NCBI RefSeq assembly: GCF_025628885.1
Contig: NZ_JAOTIF010000029.1
Location: 16,800-80,799, forward strand
From: Paraflavisolibacter caeni
GTDB lineage: Bacteria > Bacteroidota > Bacteroidia > Chitinophagales > Chitinophagaceae
Direction: 5' to 3'
DNA length: 64,000 bases
In this document: positions 17,627-26,290 of the stretch, piece after piece
Numbering within the stretch: the first letter of the stretch is position 1
How the letters are laid out: each line of letters begins with the position of its first letter
Position numbers and translations under genes: made by a program
The notes under the pieces: generated by a model
What the model saw: the letters and a program-made list of their open reading frames with translations, nothing else
Told to the model about the DNA's origin: nothing
The model's database searches: none

Positions 17627-17670
17627 CTAAAAAATTAAATAAATCGACTTTTGCAGAAACGAATAACCTA

Positions 17671-18477
17671 ATGCATTTCATTGGCTATATAGCATCATTG
17701 GCCATCGGGATCTCGCTCGGACTTATTGGCGGCGGTGGTTCCATTTTAACAGTGCCTGTGTTAGTCTACCTCTTTCGTATTAGCCCCGTTATGGCAACTG
17801 CATACTCTTTATTCATTGTTGGTAGTACAAGTCTGGTTGGTGCCTTACCAAAATACAAGAAAGGACTAGTCAATCTAAAAACGGCTCTGATCTTTGGAGC
17901 ACCTTCAATAGCTGCTGTTTTTGCGACTCGTAAATACATTGTCCCTATGATCCCTGAAGAGTTGATCTCTCTTGGTGGATTTCTGATTACTAAAAACATT
18001 TTAATGATGCTGTTATTCGCGATCCTCATGGTTACAGCATCAGTTTCAATGATCAGAAATAAAAAAGATAATATTGAAGAAAAAAAAGTTGAAGTTCAAA
18101 AATTTAATGTGCCTGTAATAATGGTTGAGGGTATCGTCGTTGGAATGGTGACCGGCCTTGTTGGAGCGGGTGGCGGCTTCCTGATCATTCCTGCCTTAGT
18201 GCTCTTAAGCAACCTTCCTATGAAACAAGCCATTGGCACATCCCTGCTAATCATTGCTGCAAAGTCTCTGATTGGATTTATTGGAGATTTATCTAATTAC
18301 CAGATGGATTGGATATTATTGATTTCAGTAACCTTTCTGGCCATAATTGGAATTTTTATTGGCAACTGGCTAAGTCATAAAGTATCTTCAAAAAAATTGG
18401 AATTTGTCTTTGGCTGGTTTGTTCTTATAATGGGCATATATATAATTATTAAAGAAATCTTCTTTCAGCATATATAA
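17671..18477 (+). CDS. TauE/SafE family sulfite/organosulfonate exporter
   Basis: A 268-residue inner-membrane protein with about eight hydrophobic helices in two repeats. Each half opens with the family glycine motif: [17 protein letters not shown] (residues 19-35) and [18 protein letters not shown] (about 164-181). TauE/SafE proteins export sulfite, sulfonates or sulfoacetate. It is the first gene of a unit with the persulfide dioxygenase fusion (29 bp gap), two YeeE/YedE proteins, a thioredoxin-like protein and ComA. In Staphylococcus aureus a TauE homologue sits with cstB in the persulfide-responsive cst operon, which supports an export role for sulfite or thiosulfate here. Confidence 0.88.
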   Translation: MHFIGYIASLAIGISLGLIGGGGSILTVPVLVYLFRISPVMATAYSLFIVGSTSLVGALPKYKKGLVNLKTALIFGAPSIAAVFATRKYIVPMIPEELISLGGFLITKNILMMLLFAILMVTASVSMIRNKKDNIEEKKVEVQKFNVPVIMVEGIVVGMVTGLVGAGGGFLIIPALVLLSNLPMKQAIGTSLLIIAAKSLIGFIGDLSNYQMDWILLISVTFLAIIGIFIGNWLSHKVSSKKLEFVFGWFVLIMGIYIIIKEIFFQHI

Positions 18478-18506
18478 ATACTTTTACAACGATTAATAGC
18501 GTAAAT

Positions 18507-19922
18507 ATGAAAATTGAACAAATCTATACAGGATGCCTTGCTCAAGGCGCTTACTACATCGAAAGCGAAGGTGAAGCAGTTGTCATTGATCCCCTGCGTG
18601 AAGTAGAGCCTTACGTTCAAAAAGCAAAACGTAACAATGCAAAGATCAAGTATGTATTTGAAACACATTTTCATGCAGACTTTGTGAGTGGACACATTGA
18701 CTTAGCTAAAAAGACCGGGGCAACCATAGTGTATGGCCCTTCTGCAGCTCCTTCGTTTGCCGCGCACATTGCAAAAGATGGTGAAGAATTTAAGCTGGGC
18801 ACCGTTACTTTTAAGGTATTACATACCCCTGGACATACCATGGAAAGTGTATGCTATCTGCTCAAAGATGAAAAAGGGAAAGACGTAGGATTATTTAGCG
18901 GAGACACTTTGTTCATAGGTGATGTTGGCCGCCCGGACTTGGCCCAAAAAGCTGCCCACATGACCCAGGAAGAGCTGGCCGCAACACTATACGATTCTCT
19001 ACGAAATCAAATTATGCCTCTGTCCGATGATATAATTGTTTATCCAGCACATGGAGCCGGCAGTGCCTGTGGAAAGAACATGAGTAATGAAACCACAGAC
19101 ACCTTAGGGCACCAAAAACAAACTAATTATGCTTTAAGACCCAACATGACTAAAGAAGAGTTCGTGAAAGAAGTGCTTTCCGGTCTTACCCCACCTCCTA
19201 CATATTTTCCAATAAATGTTATGATGAATAAGCAAGGCTATGAAAGTATAGATCAGGTATTGAAAAGAGGAGAACACGCATTATCTCCGGATGCTTTTGA
19301 AACAGCTGCAAATGAAACTGGTGCTTTGATTCTTGATACGCGTGATGCCCAAAAGTTTGCCAGGGGATTTATTCCAAACTCTATCAATATAGGTATCGAT
19401 GGCTCCTTTGCACCTTGGGTTGGCGCAATGATTCCGGATATCAAACAACCGATTCTGATTGTAGATGAAACCGGTAGAGAACATGAGGTAATCATTAGGC
19501 TTGCCCGCGTTGGCTTTGATAATACCATCGGTTATTTGAAAGGAGGCTTCGAAGCATGGAAAATAGCTGGTAAAGAAGTGGATACAATTACATCTATAAC
19601 CCCTGAAGAATTAGCCCAGCAAATGAAACAAGGCAATGTGAACATCCTCGATGTCAGAAGGGAAGCCGAATATAAAAGCGAACATATCAAAAATGCTGAA
19701 AATCTTCCGTTGGACTATATCAATGAAAACATGTCTCGTATCGACAGTACAAAAACTTACTACGCACACTGCGCAGGTGGTTATCGTTCTATGATCTTTA
19801 CTTCCATCATGAGAGCAAGGGGCTTTAATAACATCATTGACATAAAAGGAGGTCTTAAAGCAATTAAAGAAGTAAAATACATACCAATAACAGATCATGT
19901 ATTTCCTTCAACTTTAAAATAA
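18507..19922 (+). CDS. CstB-like persulfide dioxygenase-rhodanese fusion
   Basis: A 471-residue cytosolic enzyme in three parts. Residues 1-245 form a metallo-beta-lactamase persulfide dioxygenase: HFHADFVSGH with H54, H56, D58, then HTPGHTMESV, SGDTLFIGDVGRPD and YPAHGAGSACG supply the mononuclear iron ligands. Residues about 260-360 are a rhodanese fold lacking the active cysteine (IVDETGRE at that loop). Residues about 368-465 are an active-type rhodanese with the cysteine in YYAHCAGGYRSM. The order dioxygenase, inactive rhodanese, active rhodanese is that of CstB, which turns thiol persulfides into thiosulfate via sulfite. The substrate here could be bacillithiol persulfide, as bshB1 is present at 58.4 kb. 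No sulfide:quinone reductase or CstR is seen nearby. Confidence 0.88.
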   Translation: MKIEQIYTGCLAQGAYYIESEGEAVVIDPLREVEPYVQKAKRNNAKIKYVFETHFHADFVSGHIDLAKKTGATIVYGPSAAPSFAAHIAKDGEEFKLGTVTFKVLHTPGHTMESVCYLLKDEKGKDVGLFSGDTLFIGDVGRPDLAQKAAHMTQEELAATLYDSLRNQIMPLSDDIIVYPAHGAGSACGKNMSNETTDTLGHQKQTNYALRPNMTKEEFVKEVLSGLTPPPTYFPINVMMNKQGYESIDQVLKRGEHALSPDAFETAANETGALILDTRDAQKFARGFIPNSINIGIDGSFAPWVGAMIPDIKQPILIVDETGREHEVIIRLARVGFDNTIGYLKGGFEAWKIAGKEVDTITSITPEELAQQMKQGNVNILDVRREAEYKSEHIKNAENLPLDYINENMSRIDSTKTYYAHCAGGYRSMIFTSIMRARGFNNIIDIKGGLKAIKEVKYIPITDHVFPSTLK

Positions 19923-19992
19923 AATGAATCCTGATAAATTGAATAAACTTCATTTTAACATCTGAATAAAACAAAAATCAAAATAAAAAATA

Positions 19993-20556
19993 ATGATTGA
20001 GCTATTGAAACAGCCCTGGCCGTGGTATGTCGCTGGAGCAATTGTCGGCTTAACAGTCCCTGCACTGCTTATATTGGGAAACAAGCATTTTGGAATTTCA
20101 GCCAATTTCCGACATGCATGTGCAGCATGCTTGCCTGCTAATATCAAATTTTTTAAATATGATTGGAAAAAAGAAGTGTGGAATTTGTTCTTTGTTGGAG
20201 GAATTATAATTGGGGCATTCATAGCTTCACATTTTTTATCTAATCCAGCCCCAATTCAGGTGAATCCAAAGCTGGTAGAGGAATTGAAAGATTATGGCAT
20301 CAATGATTATAGTAAATTATTGCCTTCTGAAATTTATAATTTCAAAAGTCTCCTCTCCTTGCGCGGCCTCATACTCTTGGTAGGTGGTGGTTTCCTGGTT
20401 GGCTTTGGTGCTCGCTATGCTGGCGGATGTACAAGTGGCCACTCTATCATGGGATTAAGCAACCTGCAAAAACCCTCACTCATTGCTACCATTAGTTTTA
20501 TGGTGGGCGGTTTTATAATGGCCAATCTACTTTTACCCATTATTATGAAATTGTAA
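19993..20556 (+). CDS. YeeE/YedE family sulfur transporter subunit
   Basis: A 187-residue membrane protein with four to five hydrophobic helices. It carries the cysteine-bearing YeeE/YedE marks: RHACAACLP near residue 40 and ARYAGGCTSGHSIMGLSNL near 140-158. In YeeE such cysteines relay thiosulfate across the membrane by thioester-like/S-thio intermediates. The protein is about half the size of full YeeE, and the next gene codes the other half, so the two probably make a split transporter. It lies 70 bp after the dioxygenase fusion. Confidence 0.85.
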   Translation: MIELLKQPWPWYVAGAIVGLTVPALLILGNKHFGISANFRHACAACLPANIKFFKYDWKKEVWNLFFVGGIIIGAFIASHFLSNPAPIQVNPKLVEELKDYGINDYSKLLPSEIYNFKSLLSLRGLILLVGGGFLVGFGARYAGGCTSGHSIMGLSNLQKPSLIATISFMVGGFIMANLLLPIIMKL

Positions 20557-20580
20557 TTGTCAAATTGAAAAACGTATTAG

Positions 20581-21111
20581 ATGGAAACAACTATCATTGA
20601 AAAAGATAAAAATAGAAGCATTTTAATGACAGATACTGATTATGAAGTAAGGTCATTGGATACTTTATGCATAAATGATTCACATATACAACACAAATGG
20701 TACCACAATATAAAATATGCTTTAGTGGGTATCATTTTCGGTATTACATTTACGAAAGCTGAGGTAATCTCATGGTTCCGCATACAGGAAATGTTCCGCT
20801 TGCAAAGTTTTCATATGTATGGTATTATTGGAACTGCTGTAATAATTGCTATGATTTCAGTTTGGCTCATAAAAAAGTTCAATATCAAGACTATTTATGG
20901 CGAAGAAATAGAGTTCCACCCCAAAAAATTTAATAAAGGACAAATTATTGGAGGCCTGATCTTTGGTTTCGGTTGGGCAATGACCGGGGCATGCCCGGGA
21001 CCTATTTTTGCGCAAATTGGTACAGGCGCATTAGTAGCCATTGTCGTTCTTCTAAGTGCAATTGCCGGAACTTGGACATATGGTTATTTTAGAGAGAAGT
21101 TACCACATTGA
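20581..21111 (+). CDS. YeeE/YedE-like (DUF6691-type) sulfur transporter subunit
   Basis: A 176-residue membrane protein starting 24 bp after the preceding YeeE/YedE gene. The N-terminal 45 residues are polar, followed by about four helices. The motif FGFGWAMTGACPGPIFAQIG (about 133-152) has the single conserved cysteine of the second half-type YeeE/YedE protein. Together with the upstream gene it should form a complete thiosulfate or related sulfur-compound channel. Start ATG 20581. The unusually long hydrophilic N-terminus could be shorter if translation began at the internal ATG encoding MTDTDYEV (20626). Confidence 0.8.
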   Translation: METTIIEKDKNRSILMTDTDYEVRSLDTLCINDSHIQHKWYHNIKYALVGIIFGITFTKAEVISWFRIQEMFRLQSFHMYGIIGTAVIIAMISVWLIKKFNIKTIYGEEIEFHPKKFNKGQIIGGLIFGFGWAMTGACPGPIFAQIGTGALVAIVVLLSAIAGTWTYGYFREKLPH

Positions 21112-21147
21112 TGCATAATTTTCCAATCCATTTAAATATATATTATA

Positions 21148-21606
21148 ATGATTCTGCAAATCATTCTTTTATTTTTACTAACCTTTTCAAAGCCAGCCAA
21201 ACCACCTGCTGAACTGCCTTTATTCATAATCCAGGATATCAACGGGAACAATATCAACTTACAAAACTTCAAAGGGAAAAAAATATTTGTAAACTTTTGG
21301 GCTACATGGTGTTCTCCATGCAGAAGTGAAATGCCTTCTATAGAACAACTTGCACAATCTGTAGACACTAGTAAAGTTGCTTTTGTGATGATATCACTGG
21401 ACAATACATTCGATAGAGCGATAAAATACAAACAGATGCAAAAGTTGAACCTCCCGATATATTATCCGGGAGAAAATTTGCCTCCTTTATTTAATGTACG
21501 GTCAATACCAACAACATTTATCTTTAACGAAAAAGGCAAGTTGACCCACCGAATCGACGGAAGTGATAACTATAATACTGCTAAATACAGGAAATTACTA
21601 CAATAA
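21148..21606 (+). CDS. TlpA-like thiol-disulfide oxidoreductase
   Basis: A 152-residue thioredoxin-fold protein exported by a short N-terminal hydrophobic segment (LQIILLFLLTFS). The active site is W54-C55-S-P-C58 in FWATWCSPCRSEMP, and the cis-proline is in VRSIPTTFIF. TlpA/ResA-type proteins reduce periplasmic disulfides. Within this unit it could keep the YeeE/YedE cysteines reduced or handle periplasmic polysulfide; this is inference from neighbourhood. It is 36 bp after the previous gene and 22 bp before comA. Confidence 0.85.
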   Translation: MILQIILLFLLTFSKPAKPPAELPLFIIQDINGNNINLQNFKGKKIFVNFWATWCSPCRSEMPSIEQLAQSVDTSKVAFVMISLDNTFDRAIKYKQMQKLNLPIYYPGENLPPLFNVRSIPTTFIFNEKGKLTHRIDGSDNYNTAKYRKLLQ

Positions 21607-21628
21607 ATTCTTTCCTTATTTTTATAGT

Positions 21629-22411
21629 ATGAACTTTACATTGAACGATATACCATCACGAACCACGCAACCAAGAACAACAGGACTTACAATTATTAGT
21701 GATAAAGGGTTAAGCATAGCAGAAACGGAATCTGTATTATCTATCTCAGCTCCTTATATCGACATGGCAAAACTGGCATTTGGAACTGCGATGGTTACTC
21801 CATTTTTAAAAGAAAAGATTCAGCTCTATCAATCATACAACATTCCTGTTTTCTTCGGAGGACTTTTATTTGAAGCCTTTGTAATACGCAACCAGTTTAA
21901 TGATTACATGAAATTGATTGAAGATTATAATATTTCGTTGATTGAAGTCTCCGACGGTGCTATAAAAATTTCGCATGAACAAAAATGTGATTTCATCCGT
22001 CAGTTTTGTAAAATCGGAACTGTGATTAGTGAGATCGGTTCAGAAGATAAAGATAAAGTACACATCACACCACCTTATAAATGGATCCAATTGATGCAAG
22101 CCGAACTGGACGCAGGTTCATCATACGTCATAGCGGAAGCAAAAGAAACTGGAACAGTAGGTTTATATAGAAACTCAGGCGAAGTACGCGAAGGTCTTGT
22201 AGAAGAAATTTTGACCAAAATCCCTGCAGAAAAGATCATCTGGGAAGCCCCAGGCAAAGACCAGCAATTGTTCTTTATAAAACTTCTTGGCTGCAATGCC
22301 AATCTCGGAAATATTGCACCTTCCGAAGTAATTCCCCTCGAAACCATGCGAATAGGACTGCGCAGTGACAGTTTCGAACTCTTCTTAGATAAAGACTTAT
22401 TCAACTACTAA
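21629..22411 (+). CDS. comA: phosphosulfolactate synthase (ComA family)
   Basis: A 260-residue TIM-barrel enzyme that adds sulfite to phosphoenolpyruvate, giving (R)-phosphosulfolactate, known as the first step of coenzyme M synthesis in methanogens. Family segments seen: APYIDMAKLAFGTAMV, IPVFFGGLLFEAF, LIEVSDGAIKI, EIGSEDKD, IIWEAPGKDQQLFFI and LRSDSFELF. I choose ATG 21629, since the 22 residues available further upstream overlap tlpA and do not resemble the family. Coenzyme M synthesis is not expected in Bacteroidota; in this setting the enzyme could consume sulfite from the persulfide dioxygenase, forming sulfolactate or a sulfonate precursor. No comB, comC or sulfolactate genes are adjacent. 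Confidence 0.85.
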   Translation: MNFTLNDIPSRTTQPRTTGLTIISDKGLSIAETESVLSISAPYIDMAKLAFGTAMVTPFLKEKIQLYQSYNIPVFFGGLLFEAFVIRNQFNDYMKLIEDYNISLIEVSDGAIKISHEQKCDFIRQFCKIGTVISEIGSEDKDKVHITPPYKWIQLMQAELDAGSSYVIAEAKETGTVGLYRNSGEVREGLVEEILTKIPAEKIIWEAPGKDQQLFFIKLLGCNANLGNIAPSEVIPLETMRIGLRSDSFELFLDKDLFNY

Positions 22412-22451
22412 ATAGTTCTTACTGAATAAATTATAGAATTTTCAATAAGAA

Positions 22452-22487
22452 AAAAAATGACGGTCAATAAATTAACCGTCATTTTTT
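22452..22487. terminator. bidirectional hairpin terminator after comA
   Basis: A 13-bp perfect stem (arms 22452-22464 and 22475-22487, core TGACGGT / ACCGTCA) flanked by six A on one side and six T on the other, with a 10-nt loop. It ends the sulfur unit and also faces the convergent DUF4142 gene, whose stop is about 50 bp away. Confidence 0.8.
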
Positions 22488-22540
22488 ATGAGCATAAACG
22501 AGCAGAATTCGACTTCACAAATCTGTTTCGCTCACAGCAC

Positions 22541-23149
22541 TTACATCTTCGATTGATTAATTGCCTTTGCTGAATCAAGGTGCACCTTAAGAACAGGCAG
22601 CGTTTTATCAACCCATCCTTTCAAATCACTATCGTTGGCACTATTAGAAGCTTTTTCAAACTTCCTCACATCTTCTGTATGATCCTTGACCATCATTTCT
22701 GGATAATGTTTATCAAAATCTTTTCCAGTCATCTTACGCATCGCTTCTAAATGATCTTTACTTTTTTTGCTTAGCGAATCGGAAAGCATCAAGTTTTTTG
22801 CTGATGCAAGACTTTTCAACTCATCATATAACTTAGAGTGATCACGTACCATCATTTCTCCAAGACTTTTAACTCTTGGATTTATTGCAATCTGCTGAGC
22901 CAGCTTGCCTGATTCAATTTCCATCAAACTTCCACTGGCAGCTTCTTTAACAAAAGTGGTGTCCGCACCTATTAATGGCGTTGAACTATAAGTAGTTCCC
23001 GTAGTAACTGTATTATCTGCTAAAGTGGATGTGTCGGTAGTAGTTACAGTGGTAGTAGTATCTGTTTCAGACTCCTTATTGCCACCATTACCACAAGACA
23101 TAACAACGGTTGTACCCAGCAACATTAATGGAAAAACATACTTTTTCAT
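22541..23149 (-). CDS. DUF4142 domain-containing lipoprotein
   Basis: A 202-residue lipoprotein: signal sequence then lipobox VVMSC with the acylated cysteine at residue 19, followed by a Thr/Ser-rich linker (about 25-60). The DUF4142 helical bundle starts with FVKEAASGSLMEIESGKLA and contains MVRDHSKLYDELKSLA and MVKDHTEDVRKFEKA; its repeated D-H pairs are typical of this ferritin-like family. The protein probably sits in the periplasm or outer membrane. Such proteins are often stress-related, but no activity is established. Monocistronic. Confidence 0.88.
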   Translation of the reverse strand: MKKYVFPLMLLGTTVVMSCGNGGNKESETDTTTTVTTTDTSTLADNTVTTGTTYSSTPLIGADTTFVKEAASGSLMEIESGKLAQQIAINPRVKSLGEMMVRDHSKLYDELKSLASAKNLMLSDSLSKKSKDHLEAMRKMTGKDFDKHYPEMMVKDHTEDVRKFEKASNSANDSDLKGWVDKTLPVLKVHLDSAKAINQSKM

Positions 23150-23393
23150 AGTTTAATGATTTAACATGCTTATTAAGGAAAATTTTATGCCATTAATCCA
23201 AATAACACTTTATTTTGAAGCTTTGCCCATCCATACAATTTCTCATATTTACACATCAATTCCATAGCTCCAATTGATTTTTGTTGTTTTAAACTTTTAA
23301 TTCTTCAACATAATAACCTTGGCTCTCATTCTAAACTCATCACTAGTCGTTTATTACTCCTAAACTTTATATAAATTGCATGATCACCCTTTT

Positions 23394-25454
23394 ATGAGTA
23401 AGTATTCATTCTTTAATCGCGATATAAGTTGGTTGTCCTTTAATGAACGTGTGCTCTTGGAAGCTTCCAAAACCAATGTTCCCATAATGGAAAGAATCAA
23501 GTTTCTTTCCATCTATTCCTCTAATCTGGATGAGTTTTACAGGATCAGAATGCCTGCATTGATGGCTTTACATAAGCTGCACAAGAAAGACAATATTCAA
23601 AAGTCTGTAAAACGACATTATCCCGATATCGAATTCCAGGTCAAAGGTGTTGTTCAACTACAACTCGACTTTTTTGGGAAAGTCCTTACGCAACAATTAA
23701 TTCCATCATTAAAAGAAACAGGTTTTTACCTTCTATACGATGAACCAATTCCTGATGAAATAAAACCTCAGACAACTGAATATTTCTTCTCCGAAATACT
23801 TGCTTTCTTACAGATAGTAAATGCATCTCGATCTGGGCAGAACTTTTTTCCGGAAAATAATAAATTGTATCTGGCTATCATTGTAGAAGGAAAGAATGGA
23901 GAAGAATTTATTATTGTGAATGTGCCTTCTAGCGATTTACCTCGTTTTTATTCTGTGAAGGTGAGACAAGTGGAATATATTGTTTTTATTGAAGATATAA
24001 TTAAAGAGAACATTGGAGAAGTTCTGAAAGACTACACGGTTAAAGCTTGTTTTAATTTAAAAATTACCAGGGATGCTGAATTAAATATTGATGATGAATT
24101 TTCTGGAGATATTGCTGATAAGATTGAAAAACAGATCCAGAAAAGAGACTTTGGGTTGGCTACTCGCTTTCTGTATGAACCAGTATCTCCTATGAAATTT
24201 GTCAACACTGCAGTATCTGTAATGCGTATACCCAATGCAATAATGGTTAGAGGGGGGCGTTATCACAATTTGAAAGACCTTTTGTTTTTACCAATAAAAG
24301 CTTCACATTTTTCATATCCCAAAATGCATCCAATTTCACTTTGCAGTGCTCATGTAAAAGAGTCTTTATTGCTGCAATTGTTGAAAAAGGATATCATAAT
24401 TCATACGCCTTTTCATTCATACAACCCCGTCCTTAGATTTTTTAATGAAGCATCAATCGATGAGTCTGTTGAGGAAATCGCAGTTACCCTTTACCGTGTT
24501 GCATCTGATTCCCGCATAGCTAATGCGTTAATTAGTGCTGCAAAGAATGGCAAAAAAGTTTCTGTATTTGTTGAGTTGAAAGCGCGGTTTGATGAAGCTA
24601 ACAATCTCAAATGGTCTAAAAAGATGAAAGAGGCTGGTATCAAAATCATTTACAGTATACCAACTCTGAAAGTGCATGCTAAGATTGCCTTAGTCAAGAT
24701 GCGGAAAAATGAAATGGTGAAATTTTTTGGCTTATTAGCTACTGGCAACTTCAATGAAAGTACAGCAAGATACTATACAGACCACATATTGCTAACTTCA
24801 AATAGCGCACTCTTACAGGAAGCGGAAATGTTATTCCATTTTTTAAGCAAAAGAGAAAAACCAACCAAAGACAGGTTCATTCCTTTCAACTTTTTACTGG
24901 TAGGACAGTTCAACTTGATACAACGATTTATAGACTTAATTGACAATGAAATAGAAAATGCAAAGAATGGTAGGCCTGCTAAAATAATCATCAAGCTGAA
25001 TAACTTGGAAGAAAAAGTACTTATCTCAAAACTGTATGATGCATCAAATGCCGGTGTTAAAATATTCCTGCTTGTTCGTAGTATATGTTGTCTGATCCCG
25101 GGCATTTCAGGTATGAGTGAGAATATAACGGTTAGACGCATTGTTGATAGGTATCTGGAGCATGGAAGAGTCTTTATATTTCACAATAATGGAAAAGAAG
25201 ATGTATATCTCGGCTCTGCAGACTGGATGAATCGTAATATCTACCGCCGTATAGAAGTTTGTTTTCCTATATACGATGAAGCGATCAAACAAGAACTAAT
25301 AAAAATTATCAACATCCAATTACAAGACAACACCCAGGCCGTTCTAATCGATGACGCTCTACGCAACAATGAACTTTTTCCTGACAGCACTTCCGTCCGT
25401 TCCCAGGAAGAAATCTATAATTTCCTTACCAATAAAAACCATCAGAACCTATAG
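23394..25454 (+). CDS. ppk1: polyphosphate kinase 1
   Basis: Reversibly transfers the gamma phosphate of ATP to polyphosphate. The 686-residue protein opens with the signature FFNRDISWLSFNERVL and has the N-, head and two phospholipase-D-like C-domains. The autophosphorylated histidine is H428 in LKVHAKIALV, and the second conserved histidine is H590 in LEHGRVFIFHNNG. YRVASDSRIANAL and ATGNFNEST are further PPK1 marks. I start at ATG 23394, which leaves four residues before the signature; a TTG at 23376 would add six. It converges with GH16 and the coding ends overlap by 13 bp. No ppx is adjacent. Confidence 0.95.
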   Translation: MSKYSFFNRDISWLSFNERVLLEASKTNVPIMERIKFLSIYSSNLDEFYRIRMPALMALHKLHKKDNIQKSVKRHYPDIEFQVKGVVQLQLDFFGKVLTQQLIPSLKETGFYLLYDEPIPDEIKPQTTEYFFSEILAFLQIVNASRSGQNFFPENNKLYLAIIVEGKNGEEFIIVNVPSSDLPRFYSVKVRQVEYIVFIEDIIKENIGEVLKDYTVKACFNLKITRDAELNIDDEFSGDIADKIEKQIQKRDFGLATRFLYEPVSPMKFVNTAVSVMRIPNAIMVRGGRYHNLKDLLFLPIKASHFSYPKMHPISLCSAHVKESLLLQLLKKDIIIHTPFHSYNPVLRFFNEASIDESVEEIAVTLYRVASDSRIANALISAAKNGKKVSVFVELKARFDEANNLKWSKKMKEAGIKIIYSIPTLKVHAKIALVKMRKNEMVKFFGLLATGNFNESTARYYTDHILLTSNSALLQEAEMLFHFLSKREKPTKDRFIPFNFLLVGQFNLIQRFIDLIDNEIENAKNGRPAKIIIKLNNLEEKVLISKLYDASNAGVKIFLLVRSICCLIPGISGMSENITVRRIVDRYLEHGRVFIFHNNGKEDVYLGSADWMNRNIYRRIEVCFPIYDEAIKQELIKIINIQLQDNTQAVLIDDALRNNELFPDSTSVRSQEEIYNFLTNKNHQNL

Positions 25455-26275
25455 CCTAGGCTGAGGCTCCCTTTAGTGGCCGGGACTGGCGCCGGTGCAT
25501 AAACCCTTACATAATCAACTTCCATCTTTTGTGGAAATATGGCGTCATCTACGCCATATTTGCCTCCCCAATTACCACCAACTGCTATATTAAGTAATAG
25601 ATGAAAGGATTGGTCAAAGGGCCACGCATCCTTTCCGGTTTTGTTGTTATAAAAGGTTAGATATTTTTGATCATCAACAAAAAAATCAACCTTTTGCTCA
25701 TCCCAATCTATTGCATAAATATGAAAGGCTGAAGAAAGATCATTAAGCCATAGTCCCTTTGTTGTCTGTGTGCCAAGTATATGGTTAAACGATTTGGTAT
25801 GTACACTCCCAAAAACAGAATCAGGCATATATCCAACATTTTCCATAATGTCGATCTCTCCGCTATTGGGCCAACCACCATAAACCCATTGAGTGGGCAA
25901 CATCCATATGGCCGGCCACATGCCTTTTCCCTTTGGCAATTTTGCTTTTACTTCTACCCGGCCATATTTCCAGTCTCCTTTTCCCTTCGTTACTAAACGG
26001 GCAGAAGTATAATTCGCCTTACCAAACTTTTCTTTTCTGGCTTCAATGATTAAATGGCCATTCTCTACCCTTGCATTTTCCTTGCGATTTACAGTATAAT
26101 ATTGAAGCTCATTATTGCCCCAACCATGACTTCCTTCGTCATAACCCCACTTTGTGCTATCTGGCAACCCGGAATAATTGAATTCGTCTGACCAAACAAG
26201 TTTTTGCTGAGCTTTGCTTTCTGAATAGAATAATATTAGTGCTGACAAACTAAATAATACGTGGTGAAATTTCAT
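25442..26275 (-). CDS. GH16 family glycoside hydrolase (laminarinase-like)
   Basis: A 277-residue secreted endo-glucanase-like enzyme with a signal peptide (about 1-22, ending SKAQ). The beta-jelly-roll catalytic motif E-x-D-x-x-E is seen in GEIDIMENVGY, preceded by MWPAIWMLPTQ and followed by HIYAIDWDEQKVDFFVDD. GH16 members cleave beta-1,3 or mixed-linkage glucans, agarose or carrageenan; the LPTQWVYGGWPNSGEIDIME region looks laminarinase/lichenase-like. I start at ATG 26275; the extra upstream codons begin at TTG. It lies 15 bp behind the ferredoxin reductase, an odd functional pairing. Its 3' end overlaps ppk1 by 13 bp. Confidence 0.9.
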   Translation of the reverse strand: MKFHHVLFSLSALILFYSESKAQQKLVWSDEFNYSGLPDSTKWGYDEGSHGWGNNELQYYTVNRKENARVENGHLIIEARKEKFGKANYTSARLVTKGKGDWKYGRVEVKAKLPKGKGMWPAIWMLPTQWVYGGWPNSGEIDIMENVGYMPDSVFGSVHTKSFNHILGTQTTKGLWLNDLSSAFHIYAIDWDEQKVDFFVDDQKYLTFYNNKTGKDAWPFDQSFHLLLNIAVGGNWGGKYGVDDAIFPQKMEVDYVRVYAPAPVPATKGSLSLGYRF

Positions 26276-26290
26276 GAATGGCAATTTAAA

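Noticed and set aside
17438..17670. A gene in the space upstream of tauE
   Set aside because: The only frames are AT-rich extensions around the YtxH start; the region is better read as a promoter/operator zone.
21563..21628. Upstream extension of comA by 22 codons
   Set aside because: It overlaps tlpA and gives a hydrophobic, non-family N-terminus; ATG 21629 fits the family.
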